Shown here in pieces: positions 21,201-33,200 of a stretch of 64,000 nucleotides of DNA. The DNA lies in assembly GCF_015706575.1 (NCBI RefSeq), contig NW_024037057.1:8613203-8677202 (forward strand), read 5' to 3'. How positions within the stretch are numbered: position 1 is the stretch's first letter; the number at the start of each line of letters is the position of its first letter. The notes under the pieces were generated by a model. The model saw only the letters and a list, made by a program, of their open reading frames with translations, was not told the origin of the DNA and did no database searches. A program made the translations under genes and the position numbers. Source of the DNA: Patiria miniata (lineage: Eukaryota; Echinodermata; Asteroidea; Valvatida; Asterinidae).

Positions 21201-24200
21201 AGAATCAGGACAACTTTTAACAGAAAACAAACGCTGACGGTAAACACAACAAAGCACAATCATCAGATCATGAGAATCTCGTAAGAGTATACTTTGGTCA
21301 TTTCAAACAAGAGATACTTTTCATTCTTAGTTTCACATTTGTAAACCAGGAAGTATGTCGGCTGTAAAATCATGCCATTCACTGGACAGATTACAGACAA
21401 GACAATCCCTGCTTTCATATTCAAATTAACACTGAGTGATATTGAGGCATGTGGAGACCGATGTTTGTCAGCTGACCAAGGGGCATCAGGATTAAGTAAC
21501 TTTTTTTTCCGTTTATGGGGTTCTCGATGCTGGCCAATAATTAATAATTTCCCTGTGGCCAACAAAGCAGGCCCAAAGTTTACACTCTTTGGTATGTGCG
21601 ATTGGCTGTTTTGTTCAATATTCAGTCATGCCAGTTTCCTTGTTTAAATTTGAATTGAGAATCAGATTGGGGTTTGTATTCAATGAATTCATTTAACCCT
21701 AACCTCACCAACTCCATCAAAATCCAAAAGGAACATGCGTTGCTGAGCACATGCATCAATCAGAAACTTTTGCGCTTCCAGGTCATTCCAATATGCGCTC
21801 ACGTCTAGCAGCGTGTGTTCTTTTTGCCCCGTAAACACAATGGCGCATATGAACGTGAACATGCTTACTAACCCCAACTCCGTACTTACGTTTACTAAGT
21901 AAAGGACCTTGAATTAATTTATTCATTTCCTGACAGGATCATGTGACCGAGCTTCTGACTGTTCTGTCCAGCTGCCATGTCCATTTTGACATTGTGAGTA
22001 TCGCGTTCTCAAATCTGTTTATTAATTATTTGAACTGCAACTGCAAACCTATGTTATATAACGTCATGCCTGTCTATTTATCATTTGTACGGAGTCCTGG
22101 GTTTTGTCGTCATCTGATACCTCAGCCATTCTGTTGCTTGTGATGGTAGTGGACGGCGTGGGTTCATGATATGTTCGTTCCCCTTGTGCTGCAGAGGTAC
22201 TTTGGGGACTTGAGGGTGGGTTCTCTTCCTGTATCTCCATTCCGGTAAGGGCCCGTGACCATTCAGCCCCGGTATGAAAAGGGCCCCCCAGTAAGCTCGT
22301 CCTCTCCCAAGAAGTCCTCACGTACCGTCCCAGCTACCGGCCCAGGAGCTGGTCCGGTTGCTAATCCTCTATCCTGGGGTCTATTGTTTGCAAGTATTGA
22401 CACATGTAATATATCCCAGAAGAAACCCGCTTGTGGTTTTCATCTCTCAGCGCGAAACAATAGAACACTTTCGTCGGCACATTGGGACCATGCGCACAAT
22501 GGGACCGTAAATTACCAAGGCGTTATGGAAGGATTTTATCTTTAATCCGGTAATTCTGCTATTGTTCTGCTCTGGACGTTCTCTGAAGGGCAATAAATTG
22601 ATGCGCCTGACTGACTTCAAAACTTCTGGTCAGACAGGACCATGTACTGGACGAGACTGGCTTTGGACCGGACGAGGTACCGGGGGGGCCCTTTTCATAC
22701 CAGGGCTGAATGGTCACAGTCCCTAAAGACTGTCCAGTTTTTGACTGATTTTCATTTATACTTGACAGACGGCCAACTTTGACATGACGAAGAACTACCT
22801 GGAGTTGGTGGTCACTTACATCTCCATCATGATGCTGCTAGCCAGAGTCGAAGACAGAAAAGCCATGCTGGGGCTGTACAACCAGGCGTACGAACTGGCC
22901 TACGGAAAGAGGTAAATTTATCTAGCTGACCCCAATCCTCCAAAATCCTCCAGGCCGTTTTGGAGGATTCTGGAAGATTGAGGATGAATGGTGTTGAAGC
23001 ACATGAGGATTTTGGAGGATTGAGGATGAATGGTGTTTGAAGAGGATGATTTTGGAAGATTGAGGATGAATGCATTTTGAGAGGCAGGCCTGTCTGACGA
23101 TTTTGAAGGATTGAGGCGCTGGGTATCCTTCATTTGACCTTCAGTGCAACATTTTGGATCATTTTGGAGGATTGAGGATGGTTCCTAGCAAAAATGGCCT
23201 ATGGGGTTAGGGTAAACCCTCCTGCTATCTGAGCAGTCACAGTCAGTAAAAAAAAAATCAGTCATCTTCCCCTGTCGTGCCTTGGCTTGTCGCCCACATT
23301 CAAATTCAGTATTATAAAAAGAAGAGTAATGTCCGTGACAGAGCCAATTAACCATGATATCTAATTAATGATTCAGAGAAAATGATTCAAAACTCCTAGT
23401 CTGTAATCTCCTTGACCATTACTAGATGACGGATGTATAACATTTTAAAAATATATTTTCCGGTTTATTCACTGAGCTCTTAAAAGGTCCGTCACGTACA
23501 TGTCATTATGCTGGAATTACTCATATTGTTTTCTTTGTGTGATATGAACTTCATTTGTTTATTTTATAGTGAGCCCTCTTTTGCCCGCCTGGGGACGCTT
23601 ATCAGCGAGTTTGACAGCCCTGTTAAGAAGCTGACGCAGCAGTTCGTTCCTTTGGAGAAGGTGAGAATTTGTAATGGATCTGTGCATGAACTGTAGATGG
23701 CGCTATTCAATATACTCACACCAGCCCAGGAAGGAAATAAAATTATCCAGAAATATCCTGATACCAGCATGAATTTGCCTCTGTATCAATAGCACACATC
23801 TCGAAGATGTGTTAAATGAAAAATGTTGGCTAGTTTTTGAGGTTTTTATTCTCTTTGTCGTTTCCTCAGTGCGTTGCCTCAGCTTTGTTCTCCTTGCTCC
23901 ATCTTTACCCAAGACGCAACATGATGGCCGGCGAGATGCGATCCCAGGAGATGCTCAGCTTAGTCTCCAAACCAGCGCTGCTCTTGAACCCTGCACAGAG
24001 CGAGACTGTAAGTAAAGACTGGAGCCAGAGACTAACTGGGAAATCCTCGACCCCTTAAAATCAAAGTTTAGACTACAATACGGATTCAACATGAACATTT
24101 GCATTTCTTAAATTTTTAACGATCAAAACTTCTTTTCAGGGGTACCCCTTAAAAATTATTTGCAATGATAGAAATATTTAGATTTTATTTTCAAGGGAAA

Positions 24201-27200
24201 TGTTCACTGAATTGTGGTTATACAAGTCAATTGGACATTTTAATAAGACAGAATTAAAACAATGAACAATCCGTTTTGAGCAGATACTTGTCGAATCTAT
24301 AAGGTACCTCTCTGTATGCTAAAAGTTTAGTTGCCATTCAGATCCCCCCCCCCAAAAAAAGTAATTAAATCTAACACCTTGGCGTGATTATTTTGTCTTT
24401 ACTGTTTTCTTTTGAAGATAAGTAATTAGTGAGAAATTGGGATTTTTTTTTTCTTTTCATTTTTAATAGATGCGCTGTGAATACTTGTCTCTGGATACCA
24501 TGGAACGATGGATAATCCGTAAGTTGTAAATTGTAAATTTGTATTTTTTATAGAATTTTTCTTCAAAAAGTAGCTGGGTACTTATAAATATTACTTAAAC
24601 CATTTTATGAATGTTATTTAACCCTACCCCCTTGAGTGATTTACTAGAAACCTTCCTTGCTCTTACAAAATCCAACACCATACGGTAAACTCAACACCCA
24701 AACTGTTGGACTCTGATTATGGTGGTATGCCTGACCCCATGTAAAGCATAATCAGTTTACTGGTGCAGTGCTCACTCCCACAGATTCCAACAAAATATGC
24801 AGTTCGATTTTGAAGGGTCGGGTTGGTTAGTGTTAAAGAATTTAGATTAATTGATGTTGCTTCCTGGAATGAGTCTAGTAGGATTGAAATTTAAGGCCTT
24901 CTAACCTTTTTGAAAAATGACAAATTTTGTTTGTTTGTTTGGGTTTTGGAGTGTGGAGTACTGTGGCCTCGTGGTTAAGGGCACTGATTCGTGGTCTGCA
25001 GGTAAAGCTGCAGGTTGTGGGTTCGAGTCCTGGCGGGGTCATGGTGCGTGTGCCCTTGGGCAAGGCACTTAGTCACTCATTGCTTCTCTCCACCCAGGAG
25101 TAAATGGGTACCTGTGAGGGCAGAGATGGTTATTGTGATTGAATTGGCTTCCTTGCGCCTAACAGGCTGCATCGAGCTGTATACTCCCCAGGGAGCTGAG
25201 ATGGTATTTGGAATGTTTCATGTGCCCAATGAGCAGGGGTAATAATGATGTAGCGCCTTGAGCACCAGTCCTGGTGGATACGTGCGCTTTATAAATATCC
25301 ACTATTATTATTATTATTTTTGTTGCTCCAGTTGGTTTCCTGGTCTGCCCGACGCTCCTTCAGAGCAACGAGCGCGCTCACGCCCTCTGGAGGCCTGCCC
25401 TGCAAGGCGGTTTCTGCATCACGCTTTTCCGTGATGAGGTCCTTATGTTCCACAAATACATCGAGGTCTTCTTCGACACAATCAAGGGCTTTCACAAAAG
25501 GGTACTGGAGGTCAAGGAATGCTGCAACCACGCGCTGCAACACGCGTAAGTTTCAATGTTATTTTCAGGGGAAACTAACTGTGGTTTATTTGAAAAATTG
25601 GTTATAAAAAGCTGTATCCTCTTTAAGTGGTTCCTGTTTGCTATTTCCTGGGTTTGCAGCATTGTTATTGTTGCTTCATCATGACTTTGGGCGTGATCCC
25701 TGGCTACATGGCATATACAGGTTTATGGCTTCTGACTAGCGCCCCTTGAACAAAGACATTGACAAAATGGGGAACTACCAACATAGAGCTACATAGCTCA
25801 GTTGGTAGAGCACTGGAACGGTAATCCGGAGGTCACAGGTTTAAACCCTGCGCCAGTCAATTTCTTTGTTCAAATTTGGACAAAAAGTTTAAATTTTATG
25901 ATGAAAGTTTGCGGCACTGACTGAGATTTAAATTTGTTCAAACAGCATTCATTCCTCCAGCAGTCTTTCCAAAAACTTGATACGTTGATTAAAATCATTG
26001 TTTTTATGTAAACGCCATTCCTCACAGATCCACCATTCATCGCGACCGACGGAAGTTCTTGCGAGGAGCTTTGAAGGAACTGGTGACCATCTTGTCTGAC
26101 CAACCCGGTCTCCTTGGACCAAAAGTAAGACTCCTTGAAATAGTCTTAAGAAAACAGAATTGATCATGGGGCTAGAATTTGCCTGCCATAAAATTCTAGT
26201 TTGAACTTTACACTGCCCTCAATTGCTCATGCACAGATCCGATACAGTACCTCCTTTTGTCTTGTGGGCAGATTATTAGGCTAGAATTTGCTTACCATAG
26301 CGCTCTCTGGCTAATATGTTATACTGCCCTCGTTTGACCACGGGCATACCCAATACAGTTCTTACTTTTTTCCATCTGTAAGCCTTGTACATCTTCACGG
26401 GCTTATCGCTTGCCTGCCATAAGACCCATTGCCTTTTATGTCATACCGCCCTCATTGATCATGCACAGACCCAATACAATTCTTAATGTTTTCCAGGCTA
26501 TCTACAACGTCACATGCTTATTGTTTGCCTGCCATAACACTCTTGTGCTTGTACATCATACTGCCCTCGTTTGATTATGCACAGACCCAATACAATTCTT
26601 AATGTTTTCCAGACCTTCTACGTCATCACATGCTAATTGTTGGCCTGCCATAACACTTGTGTGCTTGTACGTCATACTGCCCTCGTTTGATCATGCACAG
26701 ACCCTATACAATTCTTCCTCTTCCTTTTCTAGGCCTTGTACGTCTTCATGGGCTTAGCCTTTGCCCGCGATGAGATCCTCTGGCTCGTCCGTCACGCTGA
26801 ACATCCGCATCCCAAGATGAAATCCAAATCCAACGTGGAGGATTTCTTGGATCCGTTGCTGCCTGAGATGCTGTTCCACATGGAGGAACTCCGAGGTCCG
26901 TAGCTTTTTCCTTGAGATAGTTTGTTGTTACTAATCTCAATAAATACCAACATGACTTCTTCATGTATAAACCTTTGAATTACTTACTGTTGAAATTTTA
27001 ACAATTTTTTTTATTGTTTTCTTTATCCAATCAGCACTTGTGAAGAAGTACCATCAAGTTCTTCAGCAGTACTACATTCAGTATCTGAACGGCTACGATG
27101 CCATTGTTCTCAATAATCTCGCTAAGGTAAATGCAAATAGTCAAACTCAATCTTTTTGGGGAAAGAATGCAGTATCCAGACGCCACTTCTTTGGCTGTGT

Positions 27201-30200
27201 ACAAAGTCTATGGAGAGTCAAGTGCATTTTCAAAGTATTTCCTATCAAATTTGGAAATGTTTCTCAGTCCCAGATTCATTGGTTTTTTTTCAACATTTTG
27301 TTAATGACTGACCCTCATTGAGATAATATGATTAACAAGTGGCGTCAAGATGCAACATTCCTTCCTTCTTCTTTTGTTTTTGTAAAAAACCTGCAAAATT
27401 CCAAATTTTTTATTGTATTTGGTTCTCTGTTTAGAATCTTCCACTGTGCTCCGAAGATGAATCGGTCATTCTGTCGTCCTTCGTACAGACAATGGAAAAT
27501 CTGAGCCTTCAACAAGGTAAACAGTGCACATGTTTTGAATTAATAGGGAAACGCATCGGCAGTCACTGACAAGTATTGACAGAGGTAGTGAGCAATATGA
27601 AAAGGAAGGCTTTTGCCAGTTCATTTGAATAGTTTGTGACGTAAGTTAAAACAGGGGGACTTGTGATGACTTGTGATTTACTTTTGCTTGACTTTTGATA
27701 GCTTGTGATGGCATGTGACTGACTTGTGATTGACAACTGGTTGACTTGTGATTGACTTGTGATGACTTATGATGACATTGTTGACTTATGATTGATTTGT
27801 GATGACTTGTGATGGCTTGTAACTGACTTGTGATGACCTGCGATTGCTTGTGATTGACTTGTGATAACTTGTGATTGACATGTGATTGACTTGTGATGAC
27901 TTGTGATGACTTGTGATTGACTTGTGATGACTTGTGATGACTTGTGACTACTTGTGATTGACTTTTGATGACTTGTGGTTGACTTGTGATTGACTTGAAA
28001 TAATTTGTGATGACCTGTGATGGCTGGGGACTAACTTGTGATTGACTTATGATGACTTGTGATGGACTTGCAATGACTCATTTACAAGCCTGTGCATTGG
28101 CACGTAGGTATATTGCATTATAATAAATTTTGACCCTTGTTTCTTTTGTTTCATTTTTTCTCATCCATAGTTCAGAACGGAGTCGTGTTTGACTTCCGTG
28201 GCTTCCGTCTAGACTGGTTCCGGCTGCAAGCCTACACTAGCATCCGTAAAGCCACGCTGATCCTGACCGAGAACCATGAGCTGGCTCGGACCATGAACAC
28301 CGTAGTGTTCCACACCATCATGGTGGACGCACTGGATGAGATCCTCAACGAAACCTCCGACTTGAGCGTCTTCTGGTATGGAGCTTTGTCGCTTTGCTGC
28401 CCCAGTGTCATTTTGCAAGTTAGGGCGACGACCATTAGTCGACTAGTGGTTGACGCCTGCTCACTGATAGCAACGTGGGAACGCCTCTAGTCAAACAATG
28501 GTCAAAACGTCATCCCAAAACTTCTTGGTTCTGGTTTCCCTCTTGTGCTTTGCGATGCGTGCTGTTATTAGTAACCTGCGATGGAACTGTGCCCTATGGT
28601 CCAGTTCCAAGTAGTCGACTAGAGCAGTCCAACCATCCCTCGTTCGAGAGAAGTTAGTCGAACTATGGTTAAAAACAGTTCGCGCCTGAACTTACTCATT
28701 AATGTACAAAAGAGAAGATTGTTTTCAATGATTTGAATGCCTTTCAAAGCAATAGTTGAATTAGAAACAAAGATTCCATATTTTTGACAATGAACAGAAC
28801 TTACTTCTGTCTTTGTCTTGGATAGTCCAGAATTTCTTTTAACTTGCAAATCGGTTCAACGAACTAAACAAAATTGACTCAATATTGCTCTTCCAAGTGA
28901 AATATGAATCATTTTCAGCGGAGTTTCACTAGTATATAGTCACTTTTTGTTTCAGTCCAACTGCATTTATGAGCAATTCTACCTTCATGAAAGAAAGTGT
29001 AATGTCCGTGACAGAGCCAATTAACCATGATATCTAATTAACGATTCAGAGAAACGATCCAAAACTCCTAGTCTGTAATCTCCTTGACCATTACTAGATG
29101 ATGGATGTATAAGATTTGAAAAATACATTTTCAGGTTTATTCACTGAGTTCTTAAAAGCTCCATCACGGACATTACATAACACTGAAATTGCCGTTGTCT
29201 AGATGCAACTGGTCTTTGCTAATTCCGACTACACATCATCATCTTTTCATCGTATTTGCTTTCCACCGTTTCCAGCCATCGTAGCCGTTTCTTTGACCGC
29301 ATGTTTGAGATGTGTCTGACCTACGCGTCGCAGGCTCGTTACGCCATCGCGTTCCCGTTGATATGTACGCATTTCATCAACTGCACCCATGAACTCTGCC
29401 CGGAAGAGGTAAGCCGACAGAAAAAAAAATTGTCTTTTAGTCATCACAAAAAAATTTACAGTAGAATGTAGTATCCTGACACCATTTGTTTCATCGCATA
29501 TAACCTCAACTGTCCATCGTTTCAAACATGTTGACAAAAAATGAATTTTGGGTTGAGAAACATTTCTGTAAGCAAGCGCTTAGAAAATCTCAAGGCACCG
29601 CAGACTTTGTACTCAACCGCCAAAGTGACGTCAGGATAGTACTTTCTTTTCGAAACTCGACTCCATATGTCCAAAAGCTGTGTGTTTCTGTTTGGATTTT
29701 TTGCTTGTTTGCTAGCATCATGAACTACGGGACAAATCCCGGCCCTTGCGGCATGTATGGGTGTCATAGCTTCGGACTAGTGCCCCTTTGGAAAAAAACA
29801 TACAGATTAGATAGCCCAGATGGTCTAGCACCCTTAAATTAATCCATATGTAAAAAACATTAAAGAACATCTTGCCTCAGACATTGTGTCATAGTTCAAC
29901 TAAGAACTGATTTGTTTTCTTTTCCAACCTTTAAATTAAAAACAACTGTTCTTGCCCTTTTCCTCAGATAATAACTTTCTGAATTCCTTTAACTTCTCCT
30001 CAGAAATAATTGTAATAGACTTTTCACAGTCTCTCTACTAGTGGTATCCTTCCATTAAACCTGTTTTCACACACTTTTTCTAAACAGCTTTCAGATTTAA
30101 TTTGAAAATAAGTTTTGACCGAGAGCAACTCTTTTTTCTTCACTGCATTGTGAAGCACGTTGAAAATGTACTTCTGATTCCCATTTCCCCAGAAATCACC

Positions 30201-33200
30201 CCTCCTTTATATTATTCACATTTTTCTAACTTTTGTGGTTTCAAATAATCTTGAGCACTTTGCCGTTTGGATTGCTTGCATATTCTGTAACCCATGTGTA
30301 AAAACGTACCTCTGTTTAATTTTCAAAATTCTAACTAATGTAGGTCAGCCTGTCGCTTCTTTCAGTGACAGACAGCCCTTCGATAATCTTTGAATAATCT
30401 CAAAATGCTTTAACCCAAAACTAAAACTCGCTAACTTTTACAGATTAGTGCACGCAATGAACGCGAGTCAAGCACATATTTTATGGATAGGGTAAGGCTA
30501 AGTGTTCGCTACATCAGCCATTCCATAAGTAACTTCATTTCTAAAAAATTGTTTAGTTTTATTTTCGTCACTTTTGTCCTCACTTTCCAATCATTTGTCA
30601 GGAGCAGAATTCCATTTTTTTGTGAAGAAGTATACACATAGTCACCATTTTGGACATAATTTTAAGTTACCATGGTAACCATTCCAAAGCATTCATGTGT
30701 TGAAACACCTGGGGGTTCATTTCACAGAGGGTGCATGCGTCTTAAATGGAATGGCTGCATGTAGAATTGTGGGTAAATTCCACCTGTGATCGTTGTGTCG
30801 TTTTCTTTCCCAATCTCCGTACCACTTGTAAGCTGGTTCCCCAGCACCATCTGCAGTAGAAGTCTATTACTAAAAGAAAGACACCAGACTTTCTGAAAAA
30901 ATGATTAGAAAAGTCCTTATGTTAAAATTATCAGAGGAAAGATGTTGCAGATTTCATTATGGCTGTCCCTTTTCGATTAAGTTAGTATTCGATTACACAA
31001 AACTGCGTTTGACCGAATATTCGCATATTTGAAACTGCCAGCTGCAGCATGTTTTGGAATATTCAAACCGGCAAAAAGCTATTTGAATATTCAGTGGATG
31101 ATCAGACATTCAGGACAGCCCTAGATTTCATTGATGTTTCTTCCATATTTGCATGTTTTCGAATATTCAAACCGGCAAAAAGCTATTTGAATAATCAGTT
31201 GATGATCAGACATTCAGGACAGCCCTAGATTTCATAGATGTTTCTTCCATATTTGCATGTTTTCGAATATTCAAATCGGCAAAAAGCTATTTGAATATTT
31301 AGTTGATGATAACATTCAGGACAGCCCTAGATTTCATTGATGTTTCTTCCATATTTGGGGATAGAAATTGTGTGTGTCTTTGGATGAATACGGACTCCTG
31401 GATGGAATTAGAATAAATTCATAAAAAATGTTGGCCAATCCTTAGGCCAAAAAAAAAAAGTCTCCGGTTTCTGGTATGGAGCTTGCCCAAAAAGTGGTGC
31501 GACGACGCACCTTTTTTTTTTTCTTACCTGATTTTTTTGCTTCAACTGTCGGCTGATGACTGCAAATGGTGCCCGACTAAACTTAGTGCAAATATATGGG
31601 AGTCCAGAGAGGCCACATAAAGCTTATTCTCGACCATAACCCCATCTAAAAACACGTTAAAATTGTGCAGCAGCGGGATTCCAGTCAAACGCGCGCATAC
31701 CAGAAACCGGAGACTTTTTTTTTTGGCCTTTTCTAATTTTTCCGACTTTTTTGTCGAAGTGCATTATTAACCCATTGTTCTGTGTTGTCATTCACACCGT
31801 GTCCTGTCGTGCCCAATGTGCTAGTTTCTTCAAACCATTTCAGAAGTCACTTGTGGTAGATTTTTACTCACTGTGCTTGTAAAACAAAGTTTTAGCCACT
31901 TCCAGTTATTCTTGTCAAAATTAGACATTATTTTAATCACTTTTTTGCATGCTTGACTTTTAGCACCGTGTTTTTCACTTCCCTAGAGTTTCAATGTTGT
32001 TCATAGATCGTAGTTCTTTTTGTCAAGATCTTTTTAAATATCTCATCAGTTCTCATAAAATGAATTTCCTTTTAGTGTAGAATTTACCAAATAAAATGTG
32101 TGTTGAACTTTTGTGATGTATTTTAATTTATGCTGTTTAGGTAACAGCCTAAGTGTGAGGGCGTTCGGGCAAAATGAGACAGAAATGAGCAGAGGTCGAA
32201 ATGAGGGTTTGTGGGTATCAGGAAAGAGAATAAAATTCTCCTTAAAATACTGTTTGTTGCACCTCAGTTGGACATTCCAGTGACAAGTTATGGCCGTTTA
32301 AAGTTCAAATTTTTCAACATGTCAAGAAAGTATAACACTGAGAAAAAGGCCCTTAAAGGTTTGAGTTTTGTATTCGTCAAAATGAAAGATGCCGATTGTT
32401 TTTTTTTCCTTAAAAACACTTTATTTCACAATTTTTGCACCCTGTCTTTAAAACATGTGTAGTACACATATCAAACATTATATCAATCTGTAAATCACAC
32501 AAAAAAAATCACCCCCATTCGCTTTTTTTGCATTTTTCTCCTCTAAGGCCCGTGCCCAGTTCTGTCTCATTTTGCCAAAACGCCTCACAGATGTCATACG
32601 ATATAATATTTATTGTTATAGTATTCAAGTAGAGTTTGCTTATTACACTTTTTCGCTTAATTCTGTGTTAAATGCTTAGCAGCTCATATTAGGCCCTGTG
32701 CTCGATAAGCAAATGTCTTCACAGCTTAGCAAATTTGTAAATCAGTTGTACAAAATCCACCTGTGTATGGCTGTGTCTGAATCGCATGACTATGACTAGA
32801 AGTAACACCCGAATCTATGGCAAGTGGCTGTAGCCGCTAGCCAGTGGCTTCCATAGGTGCGCATGTTATTCCCGGCCACAGCCAAGCCATTCGGATACAT
32901 CCTATATCACCTTGGGATTTAAGTAGACTCTGTACCAGCCGCTGACTAGCTTCTCCCATTCTCATCTGCAGAGATACCACATTGGAGACCGCAGCCTGAC
33001 CGTCACCAACGCCTTCCTGGACAGACTAGCCAAGGAGGTTAAGGACGTGGTGACCAAGATATGCACGGAGCAGTGCATGCTCAGTGACCAGGTTTGTTTG
33101 GACCGGAACCTAGTCTTTGTTCAAGTCCGGATTTGTTTTAATGCAGCCGGCTACATTTACCATGACAGTAGAGGGCGTCGTTCAAGATTAATACAACTAA

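Noticed and set aside
24961-25040. tRNA gene with a perfect B-box
   Set aside because: It continues into a SINE body and TTA-repeat tail.
25790-25862. Functional tRNA gene
   Set aside because: It has tRNA-like A and B boxes but an altered T-loop and C33 in the anticodon loop, and is embedded in a SINE with related copies elsewhere.
29466-29645. Possible inverted-repeat element (AGTATCCTGACACCATTTG against CAAAGTGACGTCAGGATAGT)
   Set aside because: Ends match only partly and no target duplication or second copy was found.
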